Positions 55,274 through 63,844 of a DNA stretch of 64,000 nt are shown here, piece by piece (the first letter of the stretch is position 1; each line of letters starts with the position of its first letter). The stretch is from positions 6,933,001 to 6,997,000 of the forward strand of contig NZ_CP107996.1 of NCBI RefSeq assembly GCF_036088315.1. Reading direction: 5' to 3'. Both the position numbers and the translations under genes were made by a program. The stretch is from Streptomyces sp. NBC_00344. Its GTDB lineage: Bacteria > Actinomycetota > Actinomycetes > Streptomycetales > Streptomycetaceae. A model generated the notes under the pieces. It saw only the letters and a program-made list of their open reading frames with translations. It was not told where the DNA came from and made no database searches.

Positions 55274-56425
55274 ATGACCGATCTTGTACAGAACCCGTTC
55301 GACCCCGGAAACGACTGGAGCAATCGCACACGGCACCGATTCACTGGCTTGTCAGCAGAGCTGACTGACCTGGTCCTGCACTTGGGCACCACCTCCGAGT
55401 TCTGGGACTACCGCTACAAGGTCGACACCGTCTGGAAGCGTCGAGCCAAGGCCCTGCTCAAGACATCCGGCGCCCGCGAGCTGGTCCAGTACGCTGTCCG
55501 GGAACTGGCCCAGTCAGGCTCCTTCCACGGAATGACCGATCCGCGACACGTCATCAGAGAGCTCGGACAGGCGAAGCCGCCTTCCCCGGCTCGGAGCCTG
55601 GCGATCGGTGCAACGCTCGCCGCAGGCTGGCTCGCTGGGGATACAAGCGAACTCGCCGATAACCTCGCAGTGGTGGGCCGGAAGAACGCACAGGCCATGG
55701 ACACCTATTACCGGGTGGACGACGACATCGCTGGCGCCGCATTCATGGCCCTGGGCGAACTGCCCGGCCGGGACGCATTGGAGGAACTATGGGCACTGCA
55801 CTATTGGGTCGTCCCGGCCCGGCACTCGCACAAGGTCCTGGTGAAGTCCGTAAAGAAGGCCGCCACCCGCGCCGGGGTCCCGCCCCACGAGCTGGCCGAA
55901 CGCACCGTGCCGCGTCATGGACTGGAACCGGACGGGACGCTGACGCTCGGCTGGATCGGGCGCGGCGCACGCTGGTGGAACGCCGCGCTTGACGCGGTCA
56001 TCACGGTCCACGACAGCGGGCAGGTGACCGTCGACTGGATAGACGACGAGAAAGCAACGCGCACGCGCACCACGGCACCTTTCCGATCCCCCACCGGCTA
56101 CAAGACGCGGACCCGAGCCGAAAGCGTCGACGGGGTGCGGCTTCACGCTCAAGACATAGTGAAGACCCTGGCCGCAGAGCGGCTCCGACTCACCACCGCG
56201 GCCTTTGAAAAGCGCACCTGGCTCTGGTCGGACTGGTCGCGGTACTACCGTGACCACCCGATCACCAGCGTCGTCACGCGTTCGTTGGAATGGGAGTACG
56301 AGACACCTGGCGAACACGGCTACCGGCACCTCGGCACCAGTGCCGCCGGCGTCGAGATCGAGCCCACAGCACGGGTCCGGCTGCGGCCCGCCGGCCCCGG
56401 ATCAATCACCGGCCGAGCTGCCTGA
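55274..56425 (+). pseudogene. DUF4132 protein, C-terminally truncated
   Basis: The 383-residue frame starts MTDLVQNPFDPGNDWSNRTR with a ribosome-binding site (CAGGA). It carries HEAT-like helices and then the DUF4132 signature region: VDWIDDEKATRTRTTAPFRS, RLTTAAFEKRTWLWSDWSRY, YRDHPITSVVTRSLEWEYE. Known DUF4132 proteins are about 800-1100 residues and continue after this region. Here resemblance stops at ARVRL near 56390 and the frame ends 12 codons later. A stable N-terminal product may still be made. Confidence 0.65.
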
Positions 56426-56602
56426 GCTGGGCACCGGGGCCGACGCGGAACGCCCAGTATTGTGCGGCAGCGGCCACACGGTGGCGTTCCTCGGGATCGA
56501 AGGGTCTCGAGAGTCCCGTCGAGGGCGGGGCAAGAACGTGGTCACTCTGGGAGTGGCGTCCAGCGATCATTAATCGAACACGCGCACCCTTGCCGTGTGA
56601 CC

Positions 56603-56857
56603 ATGTACCCCTTTCCTGATGATCTCCGGGCAGCTCAGACGGAGCTCCATGTGACTCGTGCTGCGTATGAGGCGCTGTTGCGGGAGCTGCCGCGGTCGGT
56701 GGAGCCGGTCGAGGCGGTGGAGGACAGGGAGCACTGGTATCGGCGCAACCATCCGCTCCCGGCGTCGCCCGGGTACACATCCGAGCAGCGCCAGCAGGTT
56801 GAGGATCTGCACGCCCGGCTGCTCGATACGTCGGCCCGGGTCGGCACCCACCCGTGA
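56603..56857 (+). CDS. small helical protein, unknown
   Basis: The 84-residue product starts at ATG 56603 (GTG 56597 also possible): MYPFPDDLRAAQTELHVTRA, AYEALLRELPRSVEPVEAVE, then DREHWYRRNHPLPASPGYTS and a helical end. It looks like a small accessory gene of Streptomyces mobile elements. It is followed at once by a short overlapping frame (56855-56940) and the next gene, suggesting one operon. Confidence 0.55.
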   Translation: MYPFPDDLRAAQTELHVTRAAYEALLRELPRSVEPVEAVEDREHWYRRNHPLPASPGYTSEQRQQVEDLHARLLDTSARVGTHP

Positions 56858-56940
56858 TTGGGGGAGCCCGGGCGGCGGCCTTGTGCGAGGCCCGGATGCG
56901 GCTCAAGGCCGTCACCGGGCCTGCCGGGGCGGCGACGTAG

Positions 56941-57411
56941 ATGGCGGCCGGTCCGCCGCCGAGCATCACGGTCGTGCTCCCGGATCGGCAGGAGATCCGG
57001 GGGCGTCTGTATGCCCGACGGCAGGTGGAGAGCGGTGAGTGGCGCTACCAGGTCGGGGTGCCGATGTGGCGCCACGAGCAGGCGGAGGTCATCGCGGCCG
57101 AGTACCGGGTGTGGGTGTCTCCGGAGCAGTTGCGGCCGCTCGAAGGTGTCCGGTACGACCAGGTGCCTATCCGCGGTCTGCCGCCGGATCAGGAGCCGGC
57201 TCCGGCCGGCCCGCGGTGGGGATGGCGCGTCGTGCCGCTGCTCGACAACCGCCGCAGGACGCTCGGTCAGGTCGTCCATGTCCACGACTGCACCGAGGCA
57301 GAGGGTGGGCGCGACGCCGACCTGGACGAAGCGCTCGACGCGTTGCGCCGGCCGGGAGGCCAGGCATGCCAGGAGTGCGCTGCGGCAGAGGCGCTACTGC
57401 CGCTTCAGTGA
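56941..57411 (+). CDS. DUF6233-like protein
   Basis: The 156-residue product reads ITVVLPDRQEIRGRLYARRQ, VESGEWRYQVGVPMWRHEQA, AAEYRVWVSPEQLRPLEGVR and YDQVPIRGLPPD. It resembles the core of DUF6233 proteins, common in Streptomyces accessory DNA, function unknown. The usual N-terminal part (about 60 residues) is absent; a fragment could correspond to the frame just upstream. The C-terminus has a CQEC pair. Confidence 0.6.
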   Translation: MAAGPPPSITVVLPDRQEIRGRLYARRQVESGEWRYQVGVPMWRHEQAEVIAAEYRVWVSPEQLRPLEGVRYDQVPIRGLPPDQEPAPAGPRWGWRVVPLLDNRRRTLGQVVHVHDCTEAEGGRDADLDEALDALRRPGGQACQECAAAEALLPLQ

Positions 57412-57486
57412 GGGACTGCCGGAGCGCGCGCTCAGCTTGTTCTTTAACATTTGGCGGAGCCTCATGACGCTGGTAGGTTCTCCGCG

Positions 57487-58356
57487 GTGACTTTGATGGA
57501 GACGCAGGGCCTCGTGTCGATGACCGACGAGGCGCAGTTACGTTGGATGGCGCTGGGGGACACGACTCGGCAGCCGCCCGTGGTCATGCTCCATGGTGGT
57601 CCGGGGCTGCCGGACTATCTGGGCGATGTCGCCCCCATGGTCGCGGACCTCGCGCCCGTGTACCGGTACGACCAGCGTGGCACGGGCCAATCCCCGTGGC
57701 GGGGCCGCCATTCCTTCGCCCGGCATGTCGACGATCTCGCCGAGCTGCTCGACGCATGGGACGTGCCCAAGGTCGTACTGATTGGGCACTCCTACGGCAC
57801 TGACCTGGCGAGCCGGTTCTGTCTGACGCACTCTGACCGGGTTGCCGCGATGATGCTGATGTGCGGGCCATTCGTCGGTGATTGGCGTACCGGGGATCGG
57901 GCGGAGCGCGGCCGTCGTATGTCCGCAGCGCAGCAGGAGCGGCTACGCGACTTGGAGGAGTTGCCGCACCGCACGGAGGAGCAGGAAGTCGAGCTGCTCA
58001 CGCTGGCTTGGTTCACCGACCACTCCGATCGCGAACAGGGGTGGCACTGGGCCGCGCAGGGTGCCCGGCGGCGTCGCCCCGTCAACTGGGCTATGAACGG
58101 TGAACTTGGCAGGGAAGGACGTGCGGACCCGCTCGATGAGCATCTTGCCGAGCTGCGCTTGTGCCTGCCCGCGCGAACGGAGCTTCTCGGTGGGGCCGAC
58201 GATCCCCGCCCTATGTCGGCTCTTGAATCACTCGCGCTCCGGCTCAGTCTTCCGCTGACGCTGATCGAGGGCGCTGGGCACGAGCCCTGGTTGGAGCAGC
58301 ACGACGCCGTGCGTGCGCACCTTCGGCGATTCGTGCAAGGCACGGTGGGCGCATAG
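57487..58356 (+). CDS. proline-iminopeptidase-like alpha/beta hydrolase
   Basis: This encodes 289 residues from GTG 57487 (ATG 57496 also possible). Oxyanion motif HGGPGLPDYL, YRYDQRGTGQS (typical of proline iminopeptidases), nucleophile elbow GHSYGTDLA and catalytic His in GAGHEPW. The cap region is shorter than in true iminopeptidases, so the substrate is open. Leu18 is encoded by TTA (57538-57540), a codon that in Streptomyces needs the bldA tRNA, so expression may be tied to development. Confidence 0.85.
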   Translation: MTLMETQGLVSMTDEAQLRWMALGDTTRQPPVVMLHGGPGLPDYLGDVAPMVADLAPVYRYDQRGTGQSPWRGRHSFARHVDDLAELLDAWDVPKVVLIGHSYGTDLASRFCLTHSDRVAAMMLMCGPFVGDWRTGDRAERGRRMSAAQQERLRDLEELPHRTEEQEVELLTLAWFTDHSDREQGWHWAAQGARRRRPVNWAMNGELGREGRADPLDEHLAELRLCLPARTELLGGADDPRPMSALESLALRLSLPLTLIEGAGHEPWLEQHDAVRAHLRRFVQGTVGA

Positions 58357-58426
58357 GGCTTCGATCGGTTTGCCGGCTGGCCTCATTCCAGGTTGTCGGC
58401 GCTGCAGCGGATCCGGTGCCGAAATG

Positions 58427-58676
58427 GACCTCGAACTAGGCCGCTCACCTGGGGATTCGCCGGACATGGGGGGGCTTCGTCTGATCCTGTGCTCCGACCA
58501 CGGTGCACGTGACCAAGACGAAGGCTGTGAGGGTGAGTCTGCTGCCAGATGCTGTCCGGAGGGAAGCGTTCGCTGAAGCGACGCGCTTCCGGGGCGAGTT
58601 CTACGAGTGTCTGACCGCCCGGTGCGATGAGTTGTTCGAGCTGATGGACGCGGTGCTGTGCGCGGACGGTGCGTGA
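58427..58676 (+). mobile_element. left end and N-terminal fragment of an NF041680-type element
   Basis: GCTCACCTGGGGATTCGC at about 58441 repeats the sequence before the copy at 45156. GTG 58527 then opens LPDAVRREAFAEATRFRGEF, YECLTARCDELFELMDAVLC ADGA and a stop at 58674-58676. Only the first 50 residues of the transposase remain. Confidence 0.7.
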
Positions 58677-58731
58677 AGTCTCCGCCTTCCCCGAGCGGGG
58701 CTGGCTGGCCGGACACTGTCGTTGCCGCCGG

Positions 58732-59118
58732 TCAGCCGGTGAAGGACTCGGGTCCGAAGCGGCCCCACGCAATGAATGCTGCAAGCGCGAGATAGATCAG
58801 GTTCAGCATCACGAACTTGGCTTCGCCGCGTCGGCCGTGGGTGATCATCGCGCCGATCATCAGCAAGACCCAGCAGACGGCAGTCACCGGCACCAGGACC
58901 GGTGCGATGTCGAGGGCGGCGGGCAGGATCAGGCCTGCCGCGGCCAGGATCTCGAGGACGCCGAGGGTCTTGACGAAGCGGGCGCTGGCGTCTCCGGTCC
59001 ATCCCCCGCCCGGGGCCGCAGCCAGTCTTTCCTTGGGCACGAATGTCTTGGTGATGCCGCCGGCCAGGGCCACTGCGGCCAGCAGTCCGGCAGCGATCCA
59101 CAGCGCGAGGTTCATCAT
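58732..59118 (-). CDS. DoxX family membrane protein
   Basis: The 128-residue product has a strong ribosome-binding site (AAGGAG). Four hydrophobic segments include MNLALWIAAGLLAAVALAGG, TLGVLEILAAAGLILPAAL, LVPVTAVCWVLLMIGAMITH and LNLIYLALAAFIAWG, with the DoxX-type RFVKTLGVLEILAA motif. DoxX-like proteins are linked to redox or quinone functions; the role is unknown here. Complete and alone. Confidence 0.88.
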   Translation of the reverse strand: MMNLALWIAAGLLAAVALAGGITKTFVPKERLAAAPGGGWTGDASARFVKTLGVLEILAAAGLILPAALDIAPVLVPVTAVCWVLLMIGAMITHGRRGEAKFVMLNLIYLALAAFIAWGRFGPESFTG

Positions 59119-59551
59119 CTACTCCTTGATCGAGGATTGCCTGCACCTCGTACGACGAGACAGGAACCCCGCCCGTGACATCTGCGAACCCCCGGGCATG
59201 TGAAGGCGGGCGGCGCGCACGGCCTCCCTGGGCATGTCCTCATCCCGGCCATCAGTGAGCGGGAGCAATCCGAGCTGCAGCATCAGGAACCGGACGCTTT
59301 CTGACCGGCTCGTAGTGACCGGTGCGTTCTGGCCCGCCCGTTCTTCGAAGCCTGGTCAGCGTTGACGGCGGTCGGTCAACGCTGAACTGTTCGCCTCTCC
59401 CCCGGACTTGCGTCAGCGGCATCATGGGGAGCCGCTGGCTTTCCCGTTTGAGAGGCACCGTCGAACTGGTCGTCGGCGAAGTACGCTCCTGGCACCACGC
59501 ACCATGGATCTGGGTCGACCTCACCTGCGCCCTGCAATGACGAGCCGGGCA
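59119..59551. other. intergenic, no gene supported
   Basis: A plus-strand piece (59430-59540) ends WHHAPWIWVDLTCALQ but has no recognised family. Nothing else seen. Confidence 0.4.
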
Positions 59552-59908
59552 TCAGGACTCGGCGGCGGCACTCTCACGTTCGGCGAGGAACATGTCGAGC
59601 AGTTCGAAGAGCACCTTGAGGACGTGTGTTTCCCGCTCCGGCGAGAGGTCCCATCCGCCGTTCCAGCCGGGGATGGCCACCTGCAGGATCTGGGCTTCCC
59701 AGACGAGGTTGCCGCTGGCCTCGTAATTTCTCATCAACCACTCGCGCCAGCCGTCCAGGCCGGCCCCGCCGTGACGGCGGGCCGCCTGTTCGTAACCCAC
59801 TATGAAGGCCACCACACCGGTCAGGGACGGGCGGCCGATGAACATACCGGTCCGTTTGGCGAACTGGGCGAAGTACTCACGCTCGCTCATGTCGATCAGT
59901 GTTGTCAC
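59552..59908 (-). CDS. conserved actinobacterial protein, unknown function
   Basis: This encodes 118 residues from GTG 59908, which has AGGA 7 nt upstream; ATG 59890 is the alternative. VTTLIDMSEREYFAQFAKRT, GMFIGRPSLTGVVAFIVGYE, LDGWREWLMRNYEASGNLVW and a helical acidic end. It resembles small proteins found near toxin-immunity or accessory loci; function is unknown. Single gene. Confidence 0.7.
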   Translation of the reverse strand: MTTLIDMSEREYFAQFAKRTGMFIGRPSLTGVVAFIVGYEQAARRHGGAGLDGWREWLMRNYEASGNLVWEAQILQVAIPGWNGGWDLSPERETHVLKVLFELLDMFLAERESAAAES

Positions 59909-60084
59909 CCCAGAATCCTGCTGTCCCCTGCACCAGCTGTCGACCAGCAGCACCAACTGGGCCACGTACCTCAGGCACCCTCGCCAATTGCCCGGGCAAC
60001 TCACGACGATCCAATACGTGATGCCGTCAGTAAACCGTGGTGGGAACAGGCTTGTAGCTTGATTGCCATCACAGTGGCATTGAT

Positions 60085-60335
60085 CGACTCGACTTGGCCT
60101 TCTCTCCACCGCCGGCTGGCTGCGGTACCTTGCCCCGGAACTCGATCCGCTGCTGCTTTTGGATCCCGAGGGTGTCCCCTGGGGACCGAAGAGCACGTCC
60201 TTCATCACAGACCGTCTGGTCACTACTGCTCACGCAGTAGTCGAGCGGGGCGCGAAGTTAGTCGTGGTGCCCTGCAATACCGCCACTGTCACTGCGATCG
60301 ACGCCCTGCGCCGGGAGTTCGAGAAGGACTGCCAG
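60085..60335 (+). pseudogene. murI: glutamate racemase, N-terminal fragment
   Basis: The sequence reads VALIDS, then in a shifted frame LGLLSTAGWLRYLAPELDPL, LLLDPEGVPWGPKSTSFITD, RLVTTAHAVVERGAKLVVVP CNTATVTAIDALRREFE. This is the N-terminal domain of a racemase of the MurI type, with the first catalytic Cys in PCNTAT. Two bases are missing after IDS (about 60099). It is cut at about 60335, where a transposase fragment begins on the other strand. Confidence 0.65.
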
Positions 60336-60660
60336 CAGAGGTCGATGTCCGCTTCGGTTGCGTCGGTGCGCGACCACCACAGCCAGACCGGCTTGTTGAC
60401 TCCGCCGCTGGGCAGCTTCTCCACGACAAGACGGATGACGGTGCTCTCGATGACGGGCAGCGGCCCGCCGTGGTCGAGCCACGCGGCCCGGCGGGTTAGC
60501 CGCGGGTGCAGCCGGTCCCACGCCTGCGCGGTCGCCTTCCCGTAGAGCCGGGTGTCCGTGCCCGTCACGGCCTGCTCGGTGCCCCAGGTTGCGGGATCGC
60601 CGAAGACGAACTCGCCGCCGTGCTTGGGTGGCCGGCCGCCCTTGGGGTGGGCGGTGGAAC
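60335..60660 (-). mobile_element. internal fragment of an NF041680-type transposase
   Basis: The minus strand reads GRPPKHGGEFVFGDPATWGT, GKATAQAWDRLHPRLTRRAA, WLDHGGPLPVIESTVIRLVV, NKPVWLWWSRTDATEADIDL, CWQSF. It corresponds to the middle of the transposase at 45156 and ends inside the racemase gene. Confidence 0.7.
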
Positions 60661-60761
60661 TCTTCGCGGGATGGTGTCGGACCCCGCATCTGTAGGACAG
60701 GACACGTCCGGGCGGCTGGTGTTTCCGCCTCCTGGGAACTACGGCCCATAGGCTGCGTCAC

Positions 60762-61187
60762 ATGAACGTTGCCTTCATCACGAGTACGGCGGTCGTTGTC
60801 GCTGACCCGCCGCAGAGCCGCAAACTCTTCATTGACGCCCTTGGGCTCCCGCTGGTGGGTGAAGGCGATGGCTACTACTCCAGTGGGAGCATTCCGGGCA
60901 GTAAGCACTTCGGCGTGTGGCCGCTCTCGCAGGCAGCCGAGGCGTGCTTTGGCACGGCGGCGTGGCCCGCCGACCGGGTGGTCCCTCAGGCGTCGATCGA
61001 GTTCGAGGTCGAGGATGCAGATGCTGTCGCAGCGGCTGGCGGGGAGCTTGAGCGCGCGGGCTTCGACCTGCTTCACCCAGCCCGTACGGAGCCGTGGGGA
61101 CAGACGGTGACCCGGCTTCTCACGGACGATGGCTTGATCGTCGGTATCTCCTATGCCCCCTCGCTTCACGACGAAGAACGGGCCTGA
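60762..61187 (+). CDS. VOC family protein (glyoxalase-like)
   Basis: This encodes 141 residues from ATG 60762: MNVAFITSTAVVVADPPQSR, KLFIDALGLPLVGEGDGYYS, IEFEVEDADAVAAAGGELER and TRLLTDDGLIVGISYAPSLH. It has the two-module VOC fold of glyoxalase/bleomycin-resistance type. The ligand is unknown. Complete and alone. Confidence 0.85.
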   Translation: MNVAFITSTAVVVADPPQSRKLFIDALGLPLVGEGDGYYSSGSIPGSKHFGVWPLSQAAEACFGTAAWPADRVVPQASIEFEVEDADAVAAAGGELERAGFDLLHPARTEPWGQTVTRLLTDDGLIVGISYAPSLHDEERA

Positions 61188-61341
61188 GCTTCGAGTTCCA
61201 CGCGCCGTAGGAGTGCGGTGACCTGTTCCGCGGGAGTGGTTTGCGGGAGATGATCATGCACGGCATCGGCAACGTCCTGTTCCCCGTACGCGCGGGGATG
61301 GTCCCGTGGCTGTAAGGACGAGCTTTGATGTCGCGTCGGTG

Positions 61342-61920
61342 TCATCGGCCGTCCGCACGAGTGCTGTGTGTCGTGGTCGGGAGGTCGTCGGGCAGCAGGG
61401 AGAAGAGGATCAGGTCGACCCGGCCGGTGTGAACGTAACCTGCGTTTCGCAAGATGCCTTCACGGTGAAAGCCGGCTTTGAGCGCGGCTTTCTGGGAAGC
61501 GGTGTTCTCGGTCGCGGCTCGGAGCTCCAGACGCTGGAACTGCTGGTCGGTCAGAAGCCACCGAGCCAGGGCCCGAGTGGCTTCGGCGGCTGTGCCGTTG
61601 CCGCGCGCCCAGGGGGAAATCCAGTAGCCGACCTCGGTCACCCGAGCTCGCCAGTCGGTCTTCTTCAGCCCGGTGGTGCCCATCAGCCGCCCGGTGTGGG
61701 AGTCGGTGATCGCAAAGTGGATGCCGTCGCCGGATTCGCGAAGGGCGGGGGCCACTGCCGTGCACCAAGCGGTGGCGTCGTCCAGGGTGTAGGGCTGAGG
61801 GAGGGGGAGCCATTGCTGGGTGAGCGGGTCCGAGCAGCTCACTTGGGTGTCGCGGATATCGCTGCTGCTGAATGGGCGAAGGGTCAGTCCATCGGTATGG
61901 AGCACCGTCTCGGGGAACAT
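61342..61920 (-). CDS. GNAT family N-acetyltransferase (RimJ/RimL-like)
   Basis: The 192-residue product starts at ATG 61920, with CGGAG upstream. LHTDGLTLRPFSSSDIRDTQ, VGYWISPWARGNGTAAEATR (acetyl-CoA loop) and LRAATENTASQKAALKAGFH REGILR. The order fits RimJ/RimL-like acetyltransferases. The substrate is unknown. Single gene. Confidence 0.88.
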   Translation of the reverse strand: MFPETVLHTDGLTLRPFSSSDIRDTQVSCSDPLTQQWLPLPQPYTLDDATAWCTAVAPALRESGDGIHFAITDSHTGRLMGTTGLKKTDWRARVTEVGYWISPWARGNGTAAEATRALARWLLTDQQFQRLELRAATENTASQKAALKAGFHREGILRNAGYVHTGRVDLILFSLLPDDLPTTTHSTRADGR

Positions 61921-62149
61921 GTGTGGCTCCGCTCATTCCTGATCACTGGCGCGGAAGACGGTAACAGTGCCAGCCCGGACTTCTGTCTCAGCGAACCTAG
62001 GCGCGCGACTGAGGGCGCTGGGGGTGCTGGGTGGCTGTACCGGCTGGGGTGGATCGTGCAGAGCCATGTAGCGAGTTGTCGTCCGTAGACGCGGTGCACG
62101 GACGCTGTCGGCGTCCGCTGCGGGACTGTGTGACGGGCCGATTCGAGGA

Positions 62150-62390
62150 GGTCGCTCCGGTGCACGTTTCGCTGGTCGCGCGGTCAGCGTCACTTCCCGG
62201 GCTGGTACTGGGCAGCGACGACCGGGCGGCACGTCGGCTTCGAGTCGTGGCTGGAGCGGGACCGGCTGCTGCTGATGGATTTCGACCCGAGCGTGGTGGG
62301 GATCGGCTCGCAGCCGTTCTGCACGCCTTCTTCCCTCGCGATACCATCCCTCCGCCACGCAACCCCGGGGACACCGACGCCGAGACACGA
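62150..62390 (+). pseudogene. TnsA-like endonuclease domain protein, fragment
   Basis: RFEEVAPVHVSLVARSASLP gives way, after a frame change near 62200, to HFPGWYWAATTGRHVGFESW, LERDRLLLMDFDPSVVGIGS, QPF. This matches Streptomyces proteins with a TnsA-type endonuclease N-terminal domain (YWSATTGAHVGYESWLERD). Resemblance ends at QPF (about 62325), so the catalytic core is incomplete. Confidence 0.6.
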
Positions 62391-62540
62391 CGGAGCCTGA
62401 TCGCCCCCTACTTGCTCTACTGCTGAGGTTGGAATCGTGGCGTCTGAAGGGGGACATTCCTTGCTCAACGCGGTACGCCTCGGGCACGCAGTATCCATAA
62501 CGCACCAGTGCTGGCAGCAGGTTGAGGCCGCAGACGACGC

Positions 62541-63173
62541 ATGACAGGCTCATGCCCCGTGATCGATGATTTCGCGAAAGACTACCTACACAACGATCTG
62601 CGAGTGATTCGCGAGGCGATGCTCTGGAAGCTCGACGGGCTCGGCGAGTACGACATCCGCCGCCCCGTGACCTCGACGGGCACGAACCTTCTCGGCCTGG
62701 TCAAGCACCTGTCGATTTGGGAGTCCAGGTACTTCGGCGAGGTCTTCGACCGGCCGTTCCCCGAACCTCTGCCCCGGTGGGACGATGCCGGGGAACGAGG
62801 TGCGGACATGTGGGCGACCGAGCACGAGACGCGCGAGGAGATCGTCGACCGTTACCGTCGCGTCTGGGAGCACTCAGACGCGACGATCACCGCCCTCGCC
62901 ATCGATTCTCCCGGCTACGTGCCCTGGTGGCCACGCCCCAACGTGAAACTGTTCAACATCCTGGTCCACATACTCACCGAGACCAGCCGGCACGCCGGAC
63001 ACGCCGACATCCTGCGCGAACAACTCGACAAGTCGACAGGCACAACAGCCCAGTACGCGGCTCCACAACGCGACGCGGCCTTTTGGGAAGCCCAGTGCGC
63101 AGAGATCGAGCGAGCCGCCAAAGCGGCCGTCACCAATCCCGATCACACTGGTCCCTACGACACCACGCTTTGA
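62541..63173 (+). CDS. DinB family protein (DUF664-like)
   Basis: The 210-residue product contains LHNDLRVIREAMLWKLDGLG, NLLGLVKHLSIWESRYFGEV and LVHILTETSRHAGHADILRE. His residues in the KHL and HAGHAD helices are the metal ligands of the DinB four-helix bundle. DinB-like proteins include thiol-dependent transferases and DNA-damage-inducible proteins; the role here is unknown. Start ATG 62541 has no strong ribosome-binding site and GTG 62559 is possible. Confidence 0.85.
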   Translation: MTGSCPVIDDFAKDYLHNDLRVIREAMLWKLDGLGEYDIRRPVTSTGTNLLGLVKHLSIWESRYFGEVFDRPFPEPLPRWDDAGERGADMWATEHETREEIVDRYRRVWEHSDATITALAIDSPGYVPWWPRPNVKLFNILVHILTETSRHAGHADILREQLDKSTGTTAQYAAPQRDAAFWEAQCAEIERAAKAAVTNPDHTGPYDTTL

Positions 63174-63530
63174 AGGTCAGCGGGCCCCATCGGTCCAGGC
63201 ACCGACCTTTCGTCTCAACTAACCAAGTCCACCCGTCTCATCCAACCTAGTCCACGCAGGTCAGCGTCGCGTGGACGACTAGCTTCCTTGAGACAGGACA
63301 TGCCCAGAGACGCGTTGCCGCATCGAGGTGGCATGCCTTCTGAGTGGTACGTCGTACGCGCGCCTTGTGACCCCCTGAGACCGGCCCTGTCCGTGCGGGT
63401 GCCTCCGGTCAGCACGGGTAGGGCCGCCAACTCCGCTCCCTATCAAATCCTGGGCTGGTCGGGCGCGTTCGGAGCGGCTACCCCATCTGCACAGCGAACC
63501 CCCTGATCAAGTCAACTGGAGGTTCGGGGC
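63174..63530. other. intergenic, no gene seen
   Basis: This lies between the DinB gene and the structured leader. No coding signal. It should include the promoter of the last gene, but I cannot assign one. Confidence 0.45.
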
Positions 63531-63577
63531 GTTGATCGTCTGCGTGTTCGACCTGTCGCAGCGTGTTAATCTGAACG

Positions 63578-63840
63578 GGACGCGGTAAAACGCGTCCACC
63601 CCCCTTTTCGAAGGGGGTAGAGACTCGATGAGCAGTCCTCCATCGAGACCCGCCAGATGTCTTCTGTACCGGGCCGTCGCCCCGGAAAACGAAGCGACGT
63701 GAGCTATGTCGTAAAGGCTGCACGACAGAACTCGACCAGGCCCCCTCCTTGTGGACGGGGGGCCTCTCAAGCCCGCCCGTTCAAAGGGGGGTCGGTCGAG
63801 TCTGTCTTGGCCGGTCCCCTCCTCCATTAGTCGAGGAAGA
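63578..63840 (+). ncRNA. hairpin-rich leader RNA (unknown class)
   Basis: Consecutive hairpins are readable: GGACGCG/CGCGTCC (63578-63597), CCCCCTT-TTCG-AAGGGGG with a UUCG loop (63600-63617), CTCGATG/CATCGAG (63624-63647), CCGGG/CCCGG (63669-63685) and CGACGT/ATGTCG (about 63695-63711). A further one is AGGCCCCC/GGGGGCCT (63738-63765), enclosed by ACTCGACC/GGTCGAGT (63730-63737 with 63794-63801). AAAGGGGGGT (63783-63792) can pair instead with ACCCCCCTTT (63598-63607). CCTC (63821) can cover the ribosome-binding site GAGG (63833). It matches no riboswitch class I know. Being just a GC-rich spacer is the alternative. Confidence 0.5.
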
Positions 63841-63844
63841 ATAA

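Noticed and set aside
61933..62553. A 206-codon minus-strand frame
   Set aside because: It is antisense to the TnsA-like remnant and has no ribosome-binding site or recognised domain.
63578..63840. Group II intron end, tRNA cluster or telomere
   Set aside because: No intron-encoded reverse transcriptase, no domain V-like motif, no TTCGA loop of a tRNA, and the window gives no chromosome end. Left as an unknown structured leader.
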